50,783 bases of DNA from an uncultured Lachnospiraceae bacterium (GTDB taxonomy: Bacteria > Bacillota > Clostridia > Lachnospirales > Lachnospiraceae), in the NCBI GenBank assembly GCA_902796425.1, contig CADBPC010000092.1, positions 1 to 50,783 of the forward strand, read 5' to 3'. The position numbers and the translations under genes are program-made. Position 1 is the first letter of the stretch, and every line of letters begins with the position of its first letter. Below, piece by piece: positions 25,508 to 33,781 of this stretch. The notes below the pieces were generated by a model that had not been told where the DNA came from, ran no database searches, and worked only from the letters and a program-made list of their open reading frames with translations.

Positions 25508-26053
25508 ATGAACTACGGAAGAATCTTTTTCAATGATATAGCCAACGGGATCGGGTGCAGGACAGCGCTGTTCGTCAGCGGCTGTACGCACCACTGTAAA
25601 GAGTGCTTCAATGAGGAAACCTGGGACTTTTCGTACGGGGAGCCTTTTACCCGGGAGGTGGAAGATAAGATCATTCAATCGCTGGAACCGTCCTATATCG
25701 ACGGCCTGACGATCCTGGGCGGCGAGCCGATGGAAAAGGCAAACCAGGCGGTAATCCGTCCGTTCCTTGAAAGGGTTAAAAAGGAGGCACCCGGAAAGAC
25801 GATCTGGATTTATTCGGGATATGTCTGGGAGGAGCTGACAGATCCGGATAACACCCGCTGCCACAGTGCGGACACAGAGCCGATCCTTTCGATGCTCGAC
25901 ATTCTGGTTGACGGCGAGTTCGTTCTGGAGAAGAAGAATATCATGCTTCACTTCAGGGGGAGCGAGAACCAGAGAATTATCGATGTTCCGCAGACGCTCA
26001 GGAGCGGCAGCATCGTTTTAGCCGACAGATATTACGAAGAGAAAAGAGTCTGA
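25508..26053 (+). CDS. nrdG: Anaerobic ribonucleotide reductase activating protein (radical SAM)
   Basis: Radical S-adenosylmethionine enzyme that installs the glycyl radical on NrdD. 181 aa. The 4Fe-4S cysteines are Cys26, Cys30 and Cys33 in CTHHCKECFN. The SAM-binding GGEP motif is present (LTILGGEPMEKAN). Co-operonic with nrdD with a 10-nt gap and a weak ribosome site, consistent with translational coupling and lower expression than NrdD. Confidence 0.95.
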   Translation: MNYGRIFFNDIANGIGCRTALFVSGCTHHCKECFNEETWDFSYGEPFTREVEDKIIQSLEPSYIDGLTILGGEPMEKANQAVIRPFLERVKKEAPGKTIWIYSGYVWEELTDPDNTRCHSADTEPILSMLDILVDGEFVLEKKNIMLHFRGSENQRIIDVPQTLRSGSIVLADRYYEEKRV

Positions 26054-26088
26054 ACAGAACAGGCTGTGAATAGAATGAGCAGAATAAG

Positions 26089-26126
26089 AAAAGCCATACG
26101 GGTTGGAATTGTCCCGTATGGCTTTT
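26089..26126. terminator. Terminator after nrdDG
   Basis: AAAAGCCATACGGG (26089-26102) pairs perfectly with CCCGTATGGCTTTT (26113-26126) around a 10-nt loop. The T-run is short on plus and matched by A residues on the other side, so it can work in both directions between the convergent nrdDG and ABC genes. Confidence 0.85.
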
Positions 26127-26157
26127 GTAATACATGTAATACGTGAATAATCTGCAG

Positions 26158-26200
26158 AGCGCCGGCAGGCGCTTTTTCCGGCAGGCGCTTTTTCCGGCAG
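26158..26200 (+). terminator. Second terminator hairpin within a 16-bp tandem repeat
   Basis: AGCGCC-GGCA-GGCGCT followed by TTTTT (26158-26177). The unit CCGGCAGGCGCTTTTT is repeated, so GGCAGGCGCTTTTT occurs twice and a third CCGGCAGG follows. It probably backs up the terminator just upstream. The repeat could have arisen by slippage. Confidence 0.65.
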
Positions 26201-26208
26201 GATTCTTT

Positions 26209-28128
26209 TTATGCGGAAGCCTGGTTTCCGGTATAGAGCTGGTAGTATTTTCCCTTCTGGGCGATCAGCTGGTCGTGATTTCCGCGCTCTATGATCCGTC
26301 CCTGTTCGAGGACCATGATGCAGTCGGCGTTGCGGACGGTTGAAAGTCTGTGTGCGATAACGAAGGTCGTGCGCCCGCTCATGAGCTTGTCCATGCCGCT
26401 GGAGATCAGGGCCTCTGTCCTGGTATCGATGGAGGAGGTTGCCTCGTCGAGAATCAGTGCGGGAGGATCCGCTACGGCAGCTCTTGCAATGGCAAGGAGC
26501 TGGCGCTGGCCCTGGGAAAGGTTTGCGCCGTCCCCGCGAAGGAAGGTATCGTAGCCCTGCGGGAGTCTTCGGATAAAGCCGTCCGCGTTGGCGAGCTTTG
26601 CAGCCGCAATGCATTCTTCATCCGTTGCGTCCAGCCGTCCGTACCGGATATTTTCCATTACCGTTCCGGTGAACAGGTGCGTGTCCTGAAGAACCATGCC
26701 GAGAGACCTGCGAAGGTCGGGCTTTTTGATCTTGTTGATATTGATGTCGTCGTACCGGATCTTTCCGTCCTGGATATCATAGAAACGGTTGATCAGGTTG
26801 GTGATGGTCGTCTTGCCTGCGCCGGTCGAGCCGACGAAGGCGATTTTCTGGCCGGGCTCTGCGAACAGGCGGATATCATGGAGAACCATCTTGTCATCGG
26901 TATATCCGAAATCGACCCCGTCAAAGGTGACCTTGCCCTGCAGGCGCTGATAGGTGACGGTTCCGTCCGCCTGGTGCGGATGACGCCACGCCCATTCGCC
27001 GGTGCGCTCCGTCGTCTCCGAAAGAGTGCCGTCGGCTGCTTCCCTGACCTGGACCAGCTCGACATAGCCGTGATCCTGCTCCGGCTCTGTGTCGATGAGC
27101 TTAAAGACGCGGTCCGCGCCCGCAAGCGCCATGATAATAGAATTCATCTGCATGGAGACCTGTGTAATCGGCATCGAGAAATTCCGGTTCAGTGTGAGAA
27201 ACGTGACGAGGGAGCCGAGTGTAAGGGATACGCTGCCGGAGAGGGCGATCGCCGCACCGATGACTGCGCAAAGGACATAGCTGATATTTCCCAGGTTCCC
27301 GTTTACGGGCATCATGATCGAAGCAAAGCGGTTTGCATTGTAGGCGCTGTCGCGCAGCTTTTCATTCCGCTCACGGAAGTCAGTGACTGCCTTGTCCTCA
27401 TGGCAGAATACCTTGACGACCTTCTGCCCGCCGATCATCTCTTCAATGTAGCCGTTCAGGGCACCCAGGTCCTTCTGCTGCTGGATGAAATATTTGCCGG
27501 AGAGTGTGCCGAGCTTTGCGGAGGCAAGGAGGGTGATGATGACCATCACGACGCTGACGCCGGTCAGCTGAGGGCTCAGCATGATCATGCTGATAAAGGT
27601 TATCACGACCGTAATGGAGGAGTTTACCAGCTGGGGAATGCTCTGGCTGATCAGCTGCCGCAGGGTGTCCACGTCGTTCGTGTAGATGGACATGATGTCA
27701 CCGTGGGAGTGCGTGTCAAAATAGCTGATGGGCAGCGATTCCATATGGGTAAACAGCTGCTTGCGGATGTTGAGCATTGTGCCCTGGCTGATATTGACCA
27801 TCAGGCGCTGCTGCGTAAAGGATGCGACAATTCCGATGGCATAGATGCCTGCCAGGCGGACCAGAGCCGCCGCAAGGGGCGAGAACTGCGGGTCTGCCTG
27901 CGAGAGCATGGGGGTAATATAATCGTCGATCAGCGAGCGCATGAACAGCGTTCCGCGCAGATTCGTAAAGGCGGCGATCGCGATGCAAGCCAGCACGATC
28001 AGATAATGGAGCCAGTAGTTTTTAAACACGATGGCCAGGACCCGCTTAAGGAGCTGTCCGGGATTCTCAACCTTGGTTTTTATTCTTGCGCCTCTGGGCG
28101 GGGCGGGGGTTCTTTTTTGATCAGCCAT
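26209..28128 (-). CDS. ABC exporter subunit with the catalytic ATP site (heterodimer partner 2)
   Basis: 639-aa half-transporter with a membrane domain (about 40-340), then an ATPase domain: Walker A GSTGAGKTT, signature LSQGQRQ, Walker B LILDEATSSID, H-loop IAHRLST. Catalytic Glu and switch His are present, but the signature is LSQGQ instead of LSGGQ. An insert of about 50 residues precedes the ATPase domain (TTERTGEWAWRHPHQADG). Together with the upstream partner (start 65 nt away) it forms a typical heterodimeric exporter of the BmrCD/TM287-288 kind, usually linked to drug or lipid export. The ATG at 28128 is preferred over an in-frame TTG three codons earlier because GGAAAGG is correctly spaced for it. 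Confidence 0.9.
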   Translation of the reverse strand: MADQKRTPAPPRGARIKTKVENPGQLLKRVLAIVFKNYWLHYLIVLACIAIAAFTNLRGTLFMRSLIDDYITPMLSQADPQFSPLAAALVRLAGIYAIGIVASFTQQRLMVNISQGTMLNIRKQLFTHMESLPISYFDTHSHGDIMSIYTNDVDTLRQLISQSIPQLVNSSITVVITFISMIMLSPQLTGVSVVMVIITLLASAKLGTLSGKYFIQQQKDLGALNGYIEEMIGGQKVVKVFCHEDKAVTDFRERNEKLRDSAYNANRFASIMMPVNGNLGNISYVLCAVIGAAIALSGSVSLTLGSLVTFLTLNRNFSMPITQVSMQMNSIIMALAGADRVFKLIDTEPEQDHGYVELVQVREAADGTLSETTERTGEWAWRHPHQADGTVTYQRLQGKVTFDGVDFGYTDDKMVLHDIRLFAEPGQKIAFVGSTGAGKTTITNLINRFYDIQDGKIRYDDININKIKKPDLRRSLGMVLQDTHLFTGTVMENIRYGRLDATDEECIAAAKLANADGFIRRLPQGYDTFLRGDGANLSQGQRQLLAIARAAVADPPALILDEATSSIDTRTEALISSGMDKLMSGRTTFVIAHRLSTVRNADCIMVLEQGRIIERGNHDQLIAQKGKYYQLYTGNQASA

Positions 28129-28192
28129 GTCTGTCAATACCTTTCCGTTTTATTTCTGTGCCCGGATCTTTGCCGGCAGGGGAGGGTGCGGT

Positions 28193-30004
28193 TTACTGCG
28201 GGTGGTCGAAATCGCCGCCGCCCTTGACCTGGGTCTCATAGATTTCACGGTAAATTTCACTTGTCTTAAGAAGCTCTTCATGCGATCCGCACGCGGCAAT
28301 TGTGCCGTTATCCAGCACGATGATGCGGTCCGCGTCCTCTACGCTGGAGATGCGCTGCGCAATGATAAGCTTTGTCGTGCCGGGTATTTCTTCACGGAAG
28401 GCCTTGCGGATCTTTGCGTCCGTGGCCGTATCGCAGGCGCTGGTGGAGTCGTCCAGAATCAGGATCTTCGGCTTTTTCATCAGTGCGCGGGCGATGCACA
28501 GGCGCTGCTTCTGTCCGCCGGAGACGTTGGTGCCGCCCTGGGTAATCATGGTGTTGTAGCCGTCCGGCATTCTTTCGATAAATTCATCGGCGCAGGCGAG
28601 GGCGCAGGCGCGTCTGCATTCTTCCTCGGAAGCATCGGGGCTGCCCCAGCGGAGGTTGTCGAGAATCGTGCCGGAAAACAGCGTGTTCTGCTGGAGTACG
28701 ACTGAGACCGCGTCGCGAAGAACGGTGAGGTCGTAGTTTCGGACATCCACGCCGCCGACAAGGACAGCGCCGTTTGTCACGTCATACAGCCTGCTGATCA
28801 GGGCGATCATGGAGGATTTACCGGAGCCGGTTCCGCCGATGATGCCGATGGTCTCGCCGGCAGCGATATCGATGTTAATGTCGTGGAGCGTTTCTTCGTG
28901 TCTTTCCTTCGTCACATCCTCGATCGTGATGACCTCATGCCCGTCCTCATCGTAGGTGACGATTCTTCTCTTATAGGCAAAGTCCGCATCACGGAAGCTG
29001 ACAGAGCCGTCCTTTACCTCCATCACAGGGTTTTCGGGATTGCGGATATCCGGCTCTTCCGTGATTACCTCTGCGATGCGCTGTCCGCTCGCGGTGCTCA
29101 TGGTGATCATGACAAAGATCATGGAGAGCATCATCAGCGAGAAGAGGACATTCATTACATAGGAAAAGAGACTGGTCAGCTGGCCGGTTGTCAGGTACCC
29201 GTCCACGATAAAGTGGGCGCCCATCCAGGACAGCGCTATGATGCAGCCGTTGATGACAAGCGACATGATCGGCATCGTCAGTACAGTCAGCTTTTCGGCC
29301 TTTACGAACATCTCATAGAGGTCGGTCGCAGCCTTTACGAATTTGCTGTTTTCGAACTCCTCGCGGACGAACGCCTTGACGACACGGATCGCGGAGACGT
29401 TTTCCTGGACAGAGGCGTTCAGGTTGTCATATTTGCGGAAGGTGCGCCGGAAGGCAGCCGTCGTCCTTCCCATAAGGAAGATAATGATGCAGGCGAGGAT
29501 CGCAATCGCGACAAGGAAGATCACGCTGACCCTCGGCTGGATGATAATGCACATAGCGAGGGAGATGATCAGGTTGAGCGGCGCGCGCACGGCGATACGC
29601 AGACACATCTGGAATGCGTTCTGGATGTTGCTGACGTCCGTCGTCATGCGCGTGACGAGGCCTGCGGTGCTGTACTTGTCAATATTCGAGAAAGAAAAGC
29701 GCTGGATATTGGTGTACATCTCATCGCGCAGATTCGCGGCAAAGCCGGAGGAGGCCCGGGACGCGAATGTGCCGGCGGCGACGCCGAAGAACAGGCTGAT
29801 AAACGCCATCATCAGCATGATCATGCCGTATTTGATGACGTTCGGCATGCTGCCGCTGTTGATGCCCTTGTCGATCAGGGAGGCTGTGATGAAGGGAATC
29901 AGGATCTCCATCAGGACCTCGAGACCGGTCATCAGAGGCGTCAGGAACGCCGCTGTCTTGTACTGCTTTACCTGTTTTAACAGAATTTTGATCGAATTCA
30001 GCAT
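28193..30004 (-). CDS. ABC exporter subunit with degenerate ATP site (heterodimer partner 1)
   Basis: 603-aa half-transporter, first of the pair on the minus strand. Walker A is GGTGSGKSS and the signature canonical (VSGGQKQR). In Walker B the catalytic Glu is Asp (LILDDSTSACD), and the switch His is Gln (IIAQRISS). In heterodimeric exporters these two changes mark the non-hydrolysing site, and the partner contributes a non-canonical signature to the same site; here that is LSQGQ. This agreement makes pairing with the downstream gene nearly certain. Substrate unknown. The ribosome site is weak (ACGGAAAAC). Confidence 0.9.
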   Translation of the reverse strand: MLNSIKILLKQVKQYKTAAFLTPLMTGLEVLMEILIPFITASLIDKGINSGSMPNVIKYGMIMLMMAFISLFFGVAAGTFASRASSGFAANLRDEMYTNIQRFSFSNIDKYSTAGLVTRMTTDVSNIQNAFQMCLRIAVRAPLNLIISLAMCIIIQPRVSVIFLVAIAILACIIIFLMGRTTAAFRRTFRKYDNLNASVQENVSAIRVVKAFVREEFENSKFVKAATDLYEMFVKAEKLTVLTMPIMSLVINGCIIALSWMGAHFIVDGYLTTGQLTSLFSYVMNVLFSLMMLSMIFVMITMSTASGQRIAEVITEEPDIRNPENPVMEVKDGSVSFRDADFAYKRRIVTYDEDGHEVITIEDVTKERHEETLHDINIDIAAGETIGIIGGTGSGKSSMIALISRLYDVTNGAVLVGGVDVRNYDLTVLRDAVSVVLQQNTLFSGTILDNLRWGSPDASEEECRRACALACADEFIERMPDGYNTMITQGGTNVSGGQKQRLCIARALMKKPKILILDDSTSACDTATDAKIRKAFREEIPGTTKLIIAQRISSVEDADRIIVLDNGTIAACGSHEELLKTSEIYREIYETQVKGGGDFDHPQ

Positions 30005-30079
30005 ATTTGTTTTCCGTAATTTCAGTTTTTGTCGACTGTCCGGAGAAGAAACCGATGCCTGCTCCGGGAATAACTATAC

Positions 30080-30085
30080 TATTAT
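30080..30085 (-). promoter_or_regulatory. Probable -10 box for the ABC exporter pair
   Basis: Minus-strand TATAAT (plus 30080-30085), about 75 nt before the first ABC gene, preceded by a GC-rich inverted stretch (GCATGCGCTGCAGTGC). No good -35 is present, so activation by a regulator is possible. Confidence 0.4.
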
Positions 30086-30180
30086 ACGACGGGCACTGCA
30101 GCGCATGCATCTGTAAATTGTTAAAAAAAGCATAAACAGCGCACACTTCACTTCCGGTCAGCAGGGCTTTCCGGAGGGCA

Positions 30181-31410
30181 TCAATATTCGTCAAGGAAGC
30201 TGTGCCGCACGCCGCCTTTTTTGTATCCGAGCACCTGGTCCAGACTGACGTTTTCGGTCGCATGGAAAATATTGGTTTCGATTTCCGGTATAACAGGCTT
30301 TAACTGCGCAATAAGCTGCTTTGTAAGGACGCGGCGAGAACCGGAAGGAGGCGCCGCATGATCTGAGCCGCTTGCCTTTTCAAATCCGGCCGTAAAATCG
30401 CAGGAGGAACAGGTGTCGGTAAAGCGGCAGGCGCATTGGATAAAATGCAGACCGTTATAATCCCGCCAGTGCCTGATATCGTCCTCCCGCACAAAGTAAA
30501 GCGGCCGGATCAGTTCCATCCCTTCATAATTGGAAGAATGGAGCTTCGGCATCATGGCGTTGAACTGGCCGGAACTCAGCATTCCCATCAGAGCCGTTTC
30601 TATTACATCATCAAAATGATGTCCCAGGGCGATTTTATTGCAGCCCAGTTCCCCGGCCTTCCTGTACAGGTATCCTCTGCGCATCCTTGCGCAGAGATAG
30701 CAGGGAGAGGTGGGAATATTATAAACAGCCTCGAAAATATCGGTCTCAAAGATTGTGACAGGGATCCCCAGAAGCTTTGCGTTGCTCTCGATTATTTTCC
30801 GGTTGGCTTCGCTGTAGCCGGGATCCATTACCAGAAATTTAAGGTCAAAATGAAACTGACCGTGGATCTGCAGCTCCTGAAAGAGCTTGGCCATACACAT
30901 GGAGTCCTTGCCGCCCGATATGCAGACGGCGATTCTGTCACCTTCCTGAATCATGTCATATTTCATGATTCCCCGGACGAAGGGGTTTAAGAGGCTTCCG
31001 TGGAATTTCTTCTGAATGCTGCGCTCGACCTTTTCCCGCACCCTGTCATTTTCTGCCTCCTTTCGGATCGAGTACAGAGCAAAGGCACCGTACCCGCCGG
31101 CGAGACTGACCGCGTCATATCCTCTTTCGCGAAGACGCAGTGCGAGGTCTTTACTGACCTGTCCGTATCTGCAGTAGAGAACCAGCTTTTTGCCGCCGGA
31201 AAGGGCAGGATTTGCGGACGGCTCCGCCTTTTCATCCGCTGCCGCGGCGTACAGGACGTCCGGCGGCGTAAGAACGCAGCCGGGGATAAAGCCGTGATCA
31301 TAATCTTCCCTGTCTCTGAGGTCAACCGGTACATAGGAGCCTTCGGGGAGAAGAGAGAGCTGTTCGGGTGTTATTTCGATTTCTTCCGTGCTGTACTGTT
31401 CATTCTGCAT
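30181..31410 (-). CDS. Rhodanese domain fused to TtcA-like tRNA thiolase
   Basis: 409 aa. Residues about 15-115 form a rhodanese domain with the persulfide cysteine Cys80 (LVLYCRYGQVS). The rest is a PP-loop ATPase of the TtcA/TilS type: SGGKDS (165-170), Cys237/Cys240 (PTSPCYLCARMRRG), GHHFDDVIET, and downstream Cys326/Cys328 (FIQCACRF). TtcA uses ATP and an iron-sulfur cluster held by such cysteines to put sulfur on C32 of tRNA. The rhodanese would deliver the sulfur, making an all-in-one enzyme. The ATG at 31410 is inside the last codons of the thioesterase gene (11-nt overlap); a longer in-frame reading has no ribosome site. Confidence 0.85.
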   Translation of the reverse strand: MQNEQYSTEEIEITPEQLSLLPEGSYVPVDLRDREDYDHGFIPGCVLTPPDVLYAAAADEKAEPSANPALSGGKKLVLYCRYGQVSKDLALRLRERGYDAVSLAGGYGAFALYSIRKEAENDRVREKVERSIQKKFHGSLLNPFVRGIMKYDMIQEGDRIAVCISGGKDSMCMAKLFQELQIHGQFHFDLKFLVMDPGYSEANRKIIESNAKLLGIPVTIFETDIFEAVYNIPTSPCYLCARMRRGYLYRKAGELGCNKIALGHHFDDVIETALMGMLSSGQFNAMMPKLHSSNYEGMELIRPLYFVREDDIRHWRDYNGLHFIQCACRFTDTCSSCDFTAGFEKASGSDHAAPPSGSRRVLTKQLIAQLKPVIPEIETNIFHATENVSLDQVLGYKKGGVRHSFLDEY

Positions 31411-31882
31411 GTTGAGTTCCCACTTTTTTAATTCCGAAATTGCTGCTGCCTTCCATCTGAAAGTTGATAAACTCCCCGTGGCAGCAGACTTCGCCGCTCT
31501 CATCCATGACATCTGCCTCCGACCAGATCAGGTGACTGCCATATTTGGTTACATGCGCATGGCACTCAAGAACCCTGCCCGATGCGGGGCGGGGATAGCT
31601 GACATTTCCCTGCACGGTGGAGCCGCCTTCGCCGAATGAAGCGGCTGCAAGGCTTGCGGCTGTGTCGGCCAGAGCATACAGCACGCCGCCGTGGACGATA
31701 TTGTTGGTGTTAAGATGCCTTGGAAGGACATTCAGGCGCAGTACACATTTTCCGGGAGCCAGGTCAGTCAGCTCAATTCCGAGATCCCCGGTAAAACAGG
31801 TCTTTTCGATGATCCGCGCTGTTTCTGAATAATCACAGCGGCATTCGAAGCCGTTCTCCGGAATCTTTCCATGTATCTCCAT
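31400..31882 (-). CDS. PaaI-family hotdog thioesterase
   Basis: 160-aa hotdog-fold protein. The family signature NIVHGGVLYALADTAAS contains the HGG segment and the acidic residue used in thioester hydrolysis. The end DESGEVCCHGEFINFQ fits the family's last strand. It probably hydrolyses an acyl- or aryl-CoA; the actual substrate is unknown. Strong ribosome site GAGGAGGAG before the ATG. It overlaps the rhodanese-TtcA gene by 11 nt, so the two are co-translated although their functions are not obviously related. Confidence 0.85.
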   Translation of the reverse strand: MEIHGKIPENGFECRCDYSETARIIEKTCFTGDLGIELTDLAPGKCVLRLNVLPRHLNTNNIVHGGVLYALADTAASLAAASFGEGGSTVQGNVSYPRPASGRVLECHAHVTKYGSHLIWSEADVMDESGEVCCHGEFINFQMEGSSNFGIKKVGTQHAE

Positions 31883-31957
31883 TCAGCTCCTCCTCTTTCA
31901 TATTCAGTGAGCATCGATTTAAGTGCGTTCTTGCATTATAACCGCATAAGAAAGTTG

Positions 31958-31986
31958 TTGCCAAGCAGGAAACTTGGTCTTATAAT
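31958..31986 (+). promoter_or_regulatory. Promoter with embedded inverted repeat, upstream of the symporter gene
   Basis: TTGCCA (31958-31963), 17-bp spacer, TATAAT (31981-31986). The spacer contains CCAAG-caggaaa-CTTGG (31961-31977), which could be an operator. Confidence 0.8.
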
Positions 31987-32000
31987 CGCTTTAGCGCTTT

Positions 32001-32028
32001 GACGCGTCTAAGCTTCGACGCGTCTAAG
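32001..32028. repeat. Duplicated GACGCGTCTAAG in the symporter leader
   Basis: GACGCGTCTAAG at 32001-32012 and 32017-32028 (16-bp period), each containing the palindrome GACGCGTC. It lies just after the predicted transcription start, followed by a small GGGAG-AAAA-CTCCC hairpin (about 32040-32053). A regulator-binding or RNA-level role is possible. Confidence 0.6.
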
Positions 32029-32087
32029 TGTAAAAGCAGGGAGAAAACTCCCTGTCCAAAAGCAATCATAGAAAAGAGGTCACTGCA

Positions 32088-33623
32088 ATGTTCATCAAAA
32101 TCCTTATGCTGGTCGTGTTTTTTGCGGTCATGGTGTATGTCGGCTTCTGGTCAGCCAGGAAGACAAAGAGTGTAAATGACTACGTTCTCGGAGGAAGGAC
32201 GATCGGACCCTGGCTTACGGCGTTCGCGTTCGGCACATCCTATTTCTCCGCAGTCGTGTTCATCGGCTACGCAGGCCAGTTCGGATGGAAATACGGTCTA
32301 TCCTCGACCTGGATCGGTCTTGGAAACGCGTTTATCGGGAGCCTTCTGGCGTGGCTTGTCCTTGGGCGCAGGACCCGTGTCATGACGCAGAAGATCGAGG
32401 CGAGGACCATGCCGGAATTCTTCGGAAAGCGGTTTGATTCAAGACAGCTCCAGATCGCGGGCTCTGTCATTGCGTTTATCTTCCTTGTCCCGTACACGGC
32501 ATCGCTTTACAACGGCCTTTCCAGACTGTTCGGCATGGCGTTCACGATCGACTATAAGGTCAGTATCATCATCATGGCGCTTCTTACCGGCGTTTACGTG
32601 GTGGCCGGCGGCTACACGGCGACTGCGATGAACGACTTCATCCAGGGCATTATCATGCTGTTCGGCATCTGCGCGGTCATAGTTGCGGTACTGAACGGCC
32701 AGGGCGGCTTCCTGCAGGCGATAGGAAACCTTGCCGTTATCAGCGCGGATGATGTGGCGGCACCTGCATTAAAGGGCGCGCCCGGACTTCTGATCTCCTT
32801 CTTCGGACCGGACCCCTTAAACCTTCTGGGCGTCGTTATCCTGACATCCCTCGGCACCTGGGGACTTCCGCAGATGGTGCACAAGTTCTATACCATCAAG
32901 GATGAAAAGGCGATTTACACGGGAACCATTGTTTCGACCTTCTTTGCGATCGTCATTGCAGGCGGCTGCTATTTCCTCGGCGGCTTCGGACGTCTCTTTG
33001 ATTCGCCGGCGATCTACAGCGAGAACGGCGCAATCCAGTACGATTCCATCGTTCCCCAGATGCTGTCCACACTCCCGGATATCCTGATCGGTATCGTGGT
33101 TGTCCTGGTTCTTTCCGCCTCGATGTCGACGCTCTCATCCCTCGTTCTGACCTCCAGCTCGACGCTCACAATCGACGTCCTGAAGGAAACGGTCATGAAG
33201 GACATGGATGAGAAGAAGCAGCTCCTTATCATGCGTGTGCTGATCGCGGTCTTTATCGTCGTATCGGTCGTTCTCGCGCTCAATCCCCCGACCTTCATCG
33301 CACAGCTCATGGGTATTTCCTGGGGCGCGCTGGCGGGAGCCTTCCTTGCTCCGTTCCTGTACGGACTTTACTGGAAGAAAACAACGAGGGAAGCGGTCTG
33401 GGCGAGCTATATCTGCGGCGTCGGTCTCACGGTCGCCAATATGTTCCTGAAGTTCATCAAGTCCCCGATCAACGCGGGAGCCGTCACCATGATCGCCGGG
33501 CTTGTGATCGTACCGATTGTCAGCCTCCTTACCCCGAAGCTCAAGGAGAGCTTTGTCGATGAGATCTTCAGCTGCTATGACGAGAAGGTCGAGGTCAAAA
33601 AGTCCCATTCCCTCGAGCAATAA
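32088..33623 (+). CDS. Sodium:solute symporter (SSS family)
   Basis: 511-aa membrane protein with about 13 hydrophobic segments, typical of SSS/SLC5 symporters. The N-terminal part has YVLGGRTIGPWLTAFAFGTS, matching the family's sodium-binding helix 1 region, and later LVVLVLSASMSTLSSLVLTS matches the helix 8 sodium site. It imports an organic solute with sodium; substrate not readable from sequence. It is next to an acyl-CoA synthetase and indolepyruvate oxidoreductase genes, so an organic or aromatic acid is a reasonable guess. Ribosome site AAAAGAGG. Confidence 0.9.
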   Translation: MFIKILMLVVFFAVMVYVGFWSARKTKSVNDYVLGGRTIGPWLTAFAFGTSYFSAVVFIGYAGQFGWKYGLSSTWIGLGNAFIGSLLAWLVLGRRTRVMTQKIEARTMPEFFGKRFDSRQLQIAGSVIAFIFLVPYTASLYNGLSRLFGMAFTIDYKVSIIIMALLTGVYVVAGGYTATAMNDFIQGIIMLFGICAVIVAVLNGQGGFLQAIGNLAVISADDVAAPALKGAPGLLISFFGPDPLNLLGVVILTSLGTWGLPQMVHKFYTIKDEKAIYTGTIVSTFFAIVIAGGCYFLGGFGRLFDSPAIYSENGAIQYDSIVPQMLSTLPDILIGIVVVLVLSASMSTLSSLVLTSSSTLTIDVLKETVMKDMDEKKQLLIMRVLIAVFIVVSVVLALNPPTFIAQLMGISWGALAGAFLAPFLYGLYWKKTTREAVWASYICGVGLTVANMFLKFIKSPINAGAVTMIAGLVIVPIVSLLTPKLKESFVDEIFSCYDEKVEVKKSHSLEQ

Positions 33624-33639
33624 TTCTTTGCCTTTCAGG

Positions 33640-33668
33640 TTGCGATTTGTCCGCAATGAACGTATAAT
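33640..33668 (+). promoter_or_regulatory. Promoter of the CoA-ligase / ior unit
   Basis: TTGCGA (33640-33645), 17-bp spacer, TATAAT (33663-33668), about 110 nt upstream of the ligase ATG. It gives the CoA ligase and ior genes a start independent of the symporter gene. Confidence 0.75.
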
Positions 33669-33781
33669 ACACTTTACGGCATAAAAGCGTTAATGTGCGA
33701 AAGTCTCCGCCGGAAGCGGATGGGGGAAAACAAGATGCGCTGCCGCAATACTATAGTTAAGGAAACAGGAAAGGGAGCAGC

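Noticed and set aside
26350..28227. 625-codon open frame antisense to the ABC exporter gene
   Set aside because: Same reason: the minus-strand gene has intact Walker and signature motifs, while the antisense product is charged, His/Asp-rich and domain-free.
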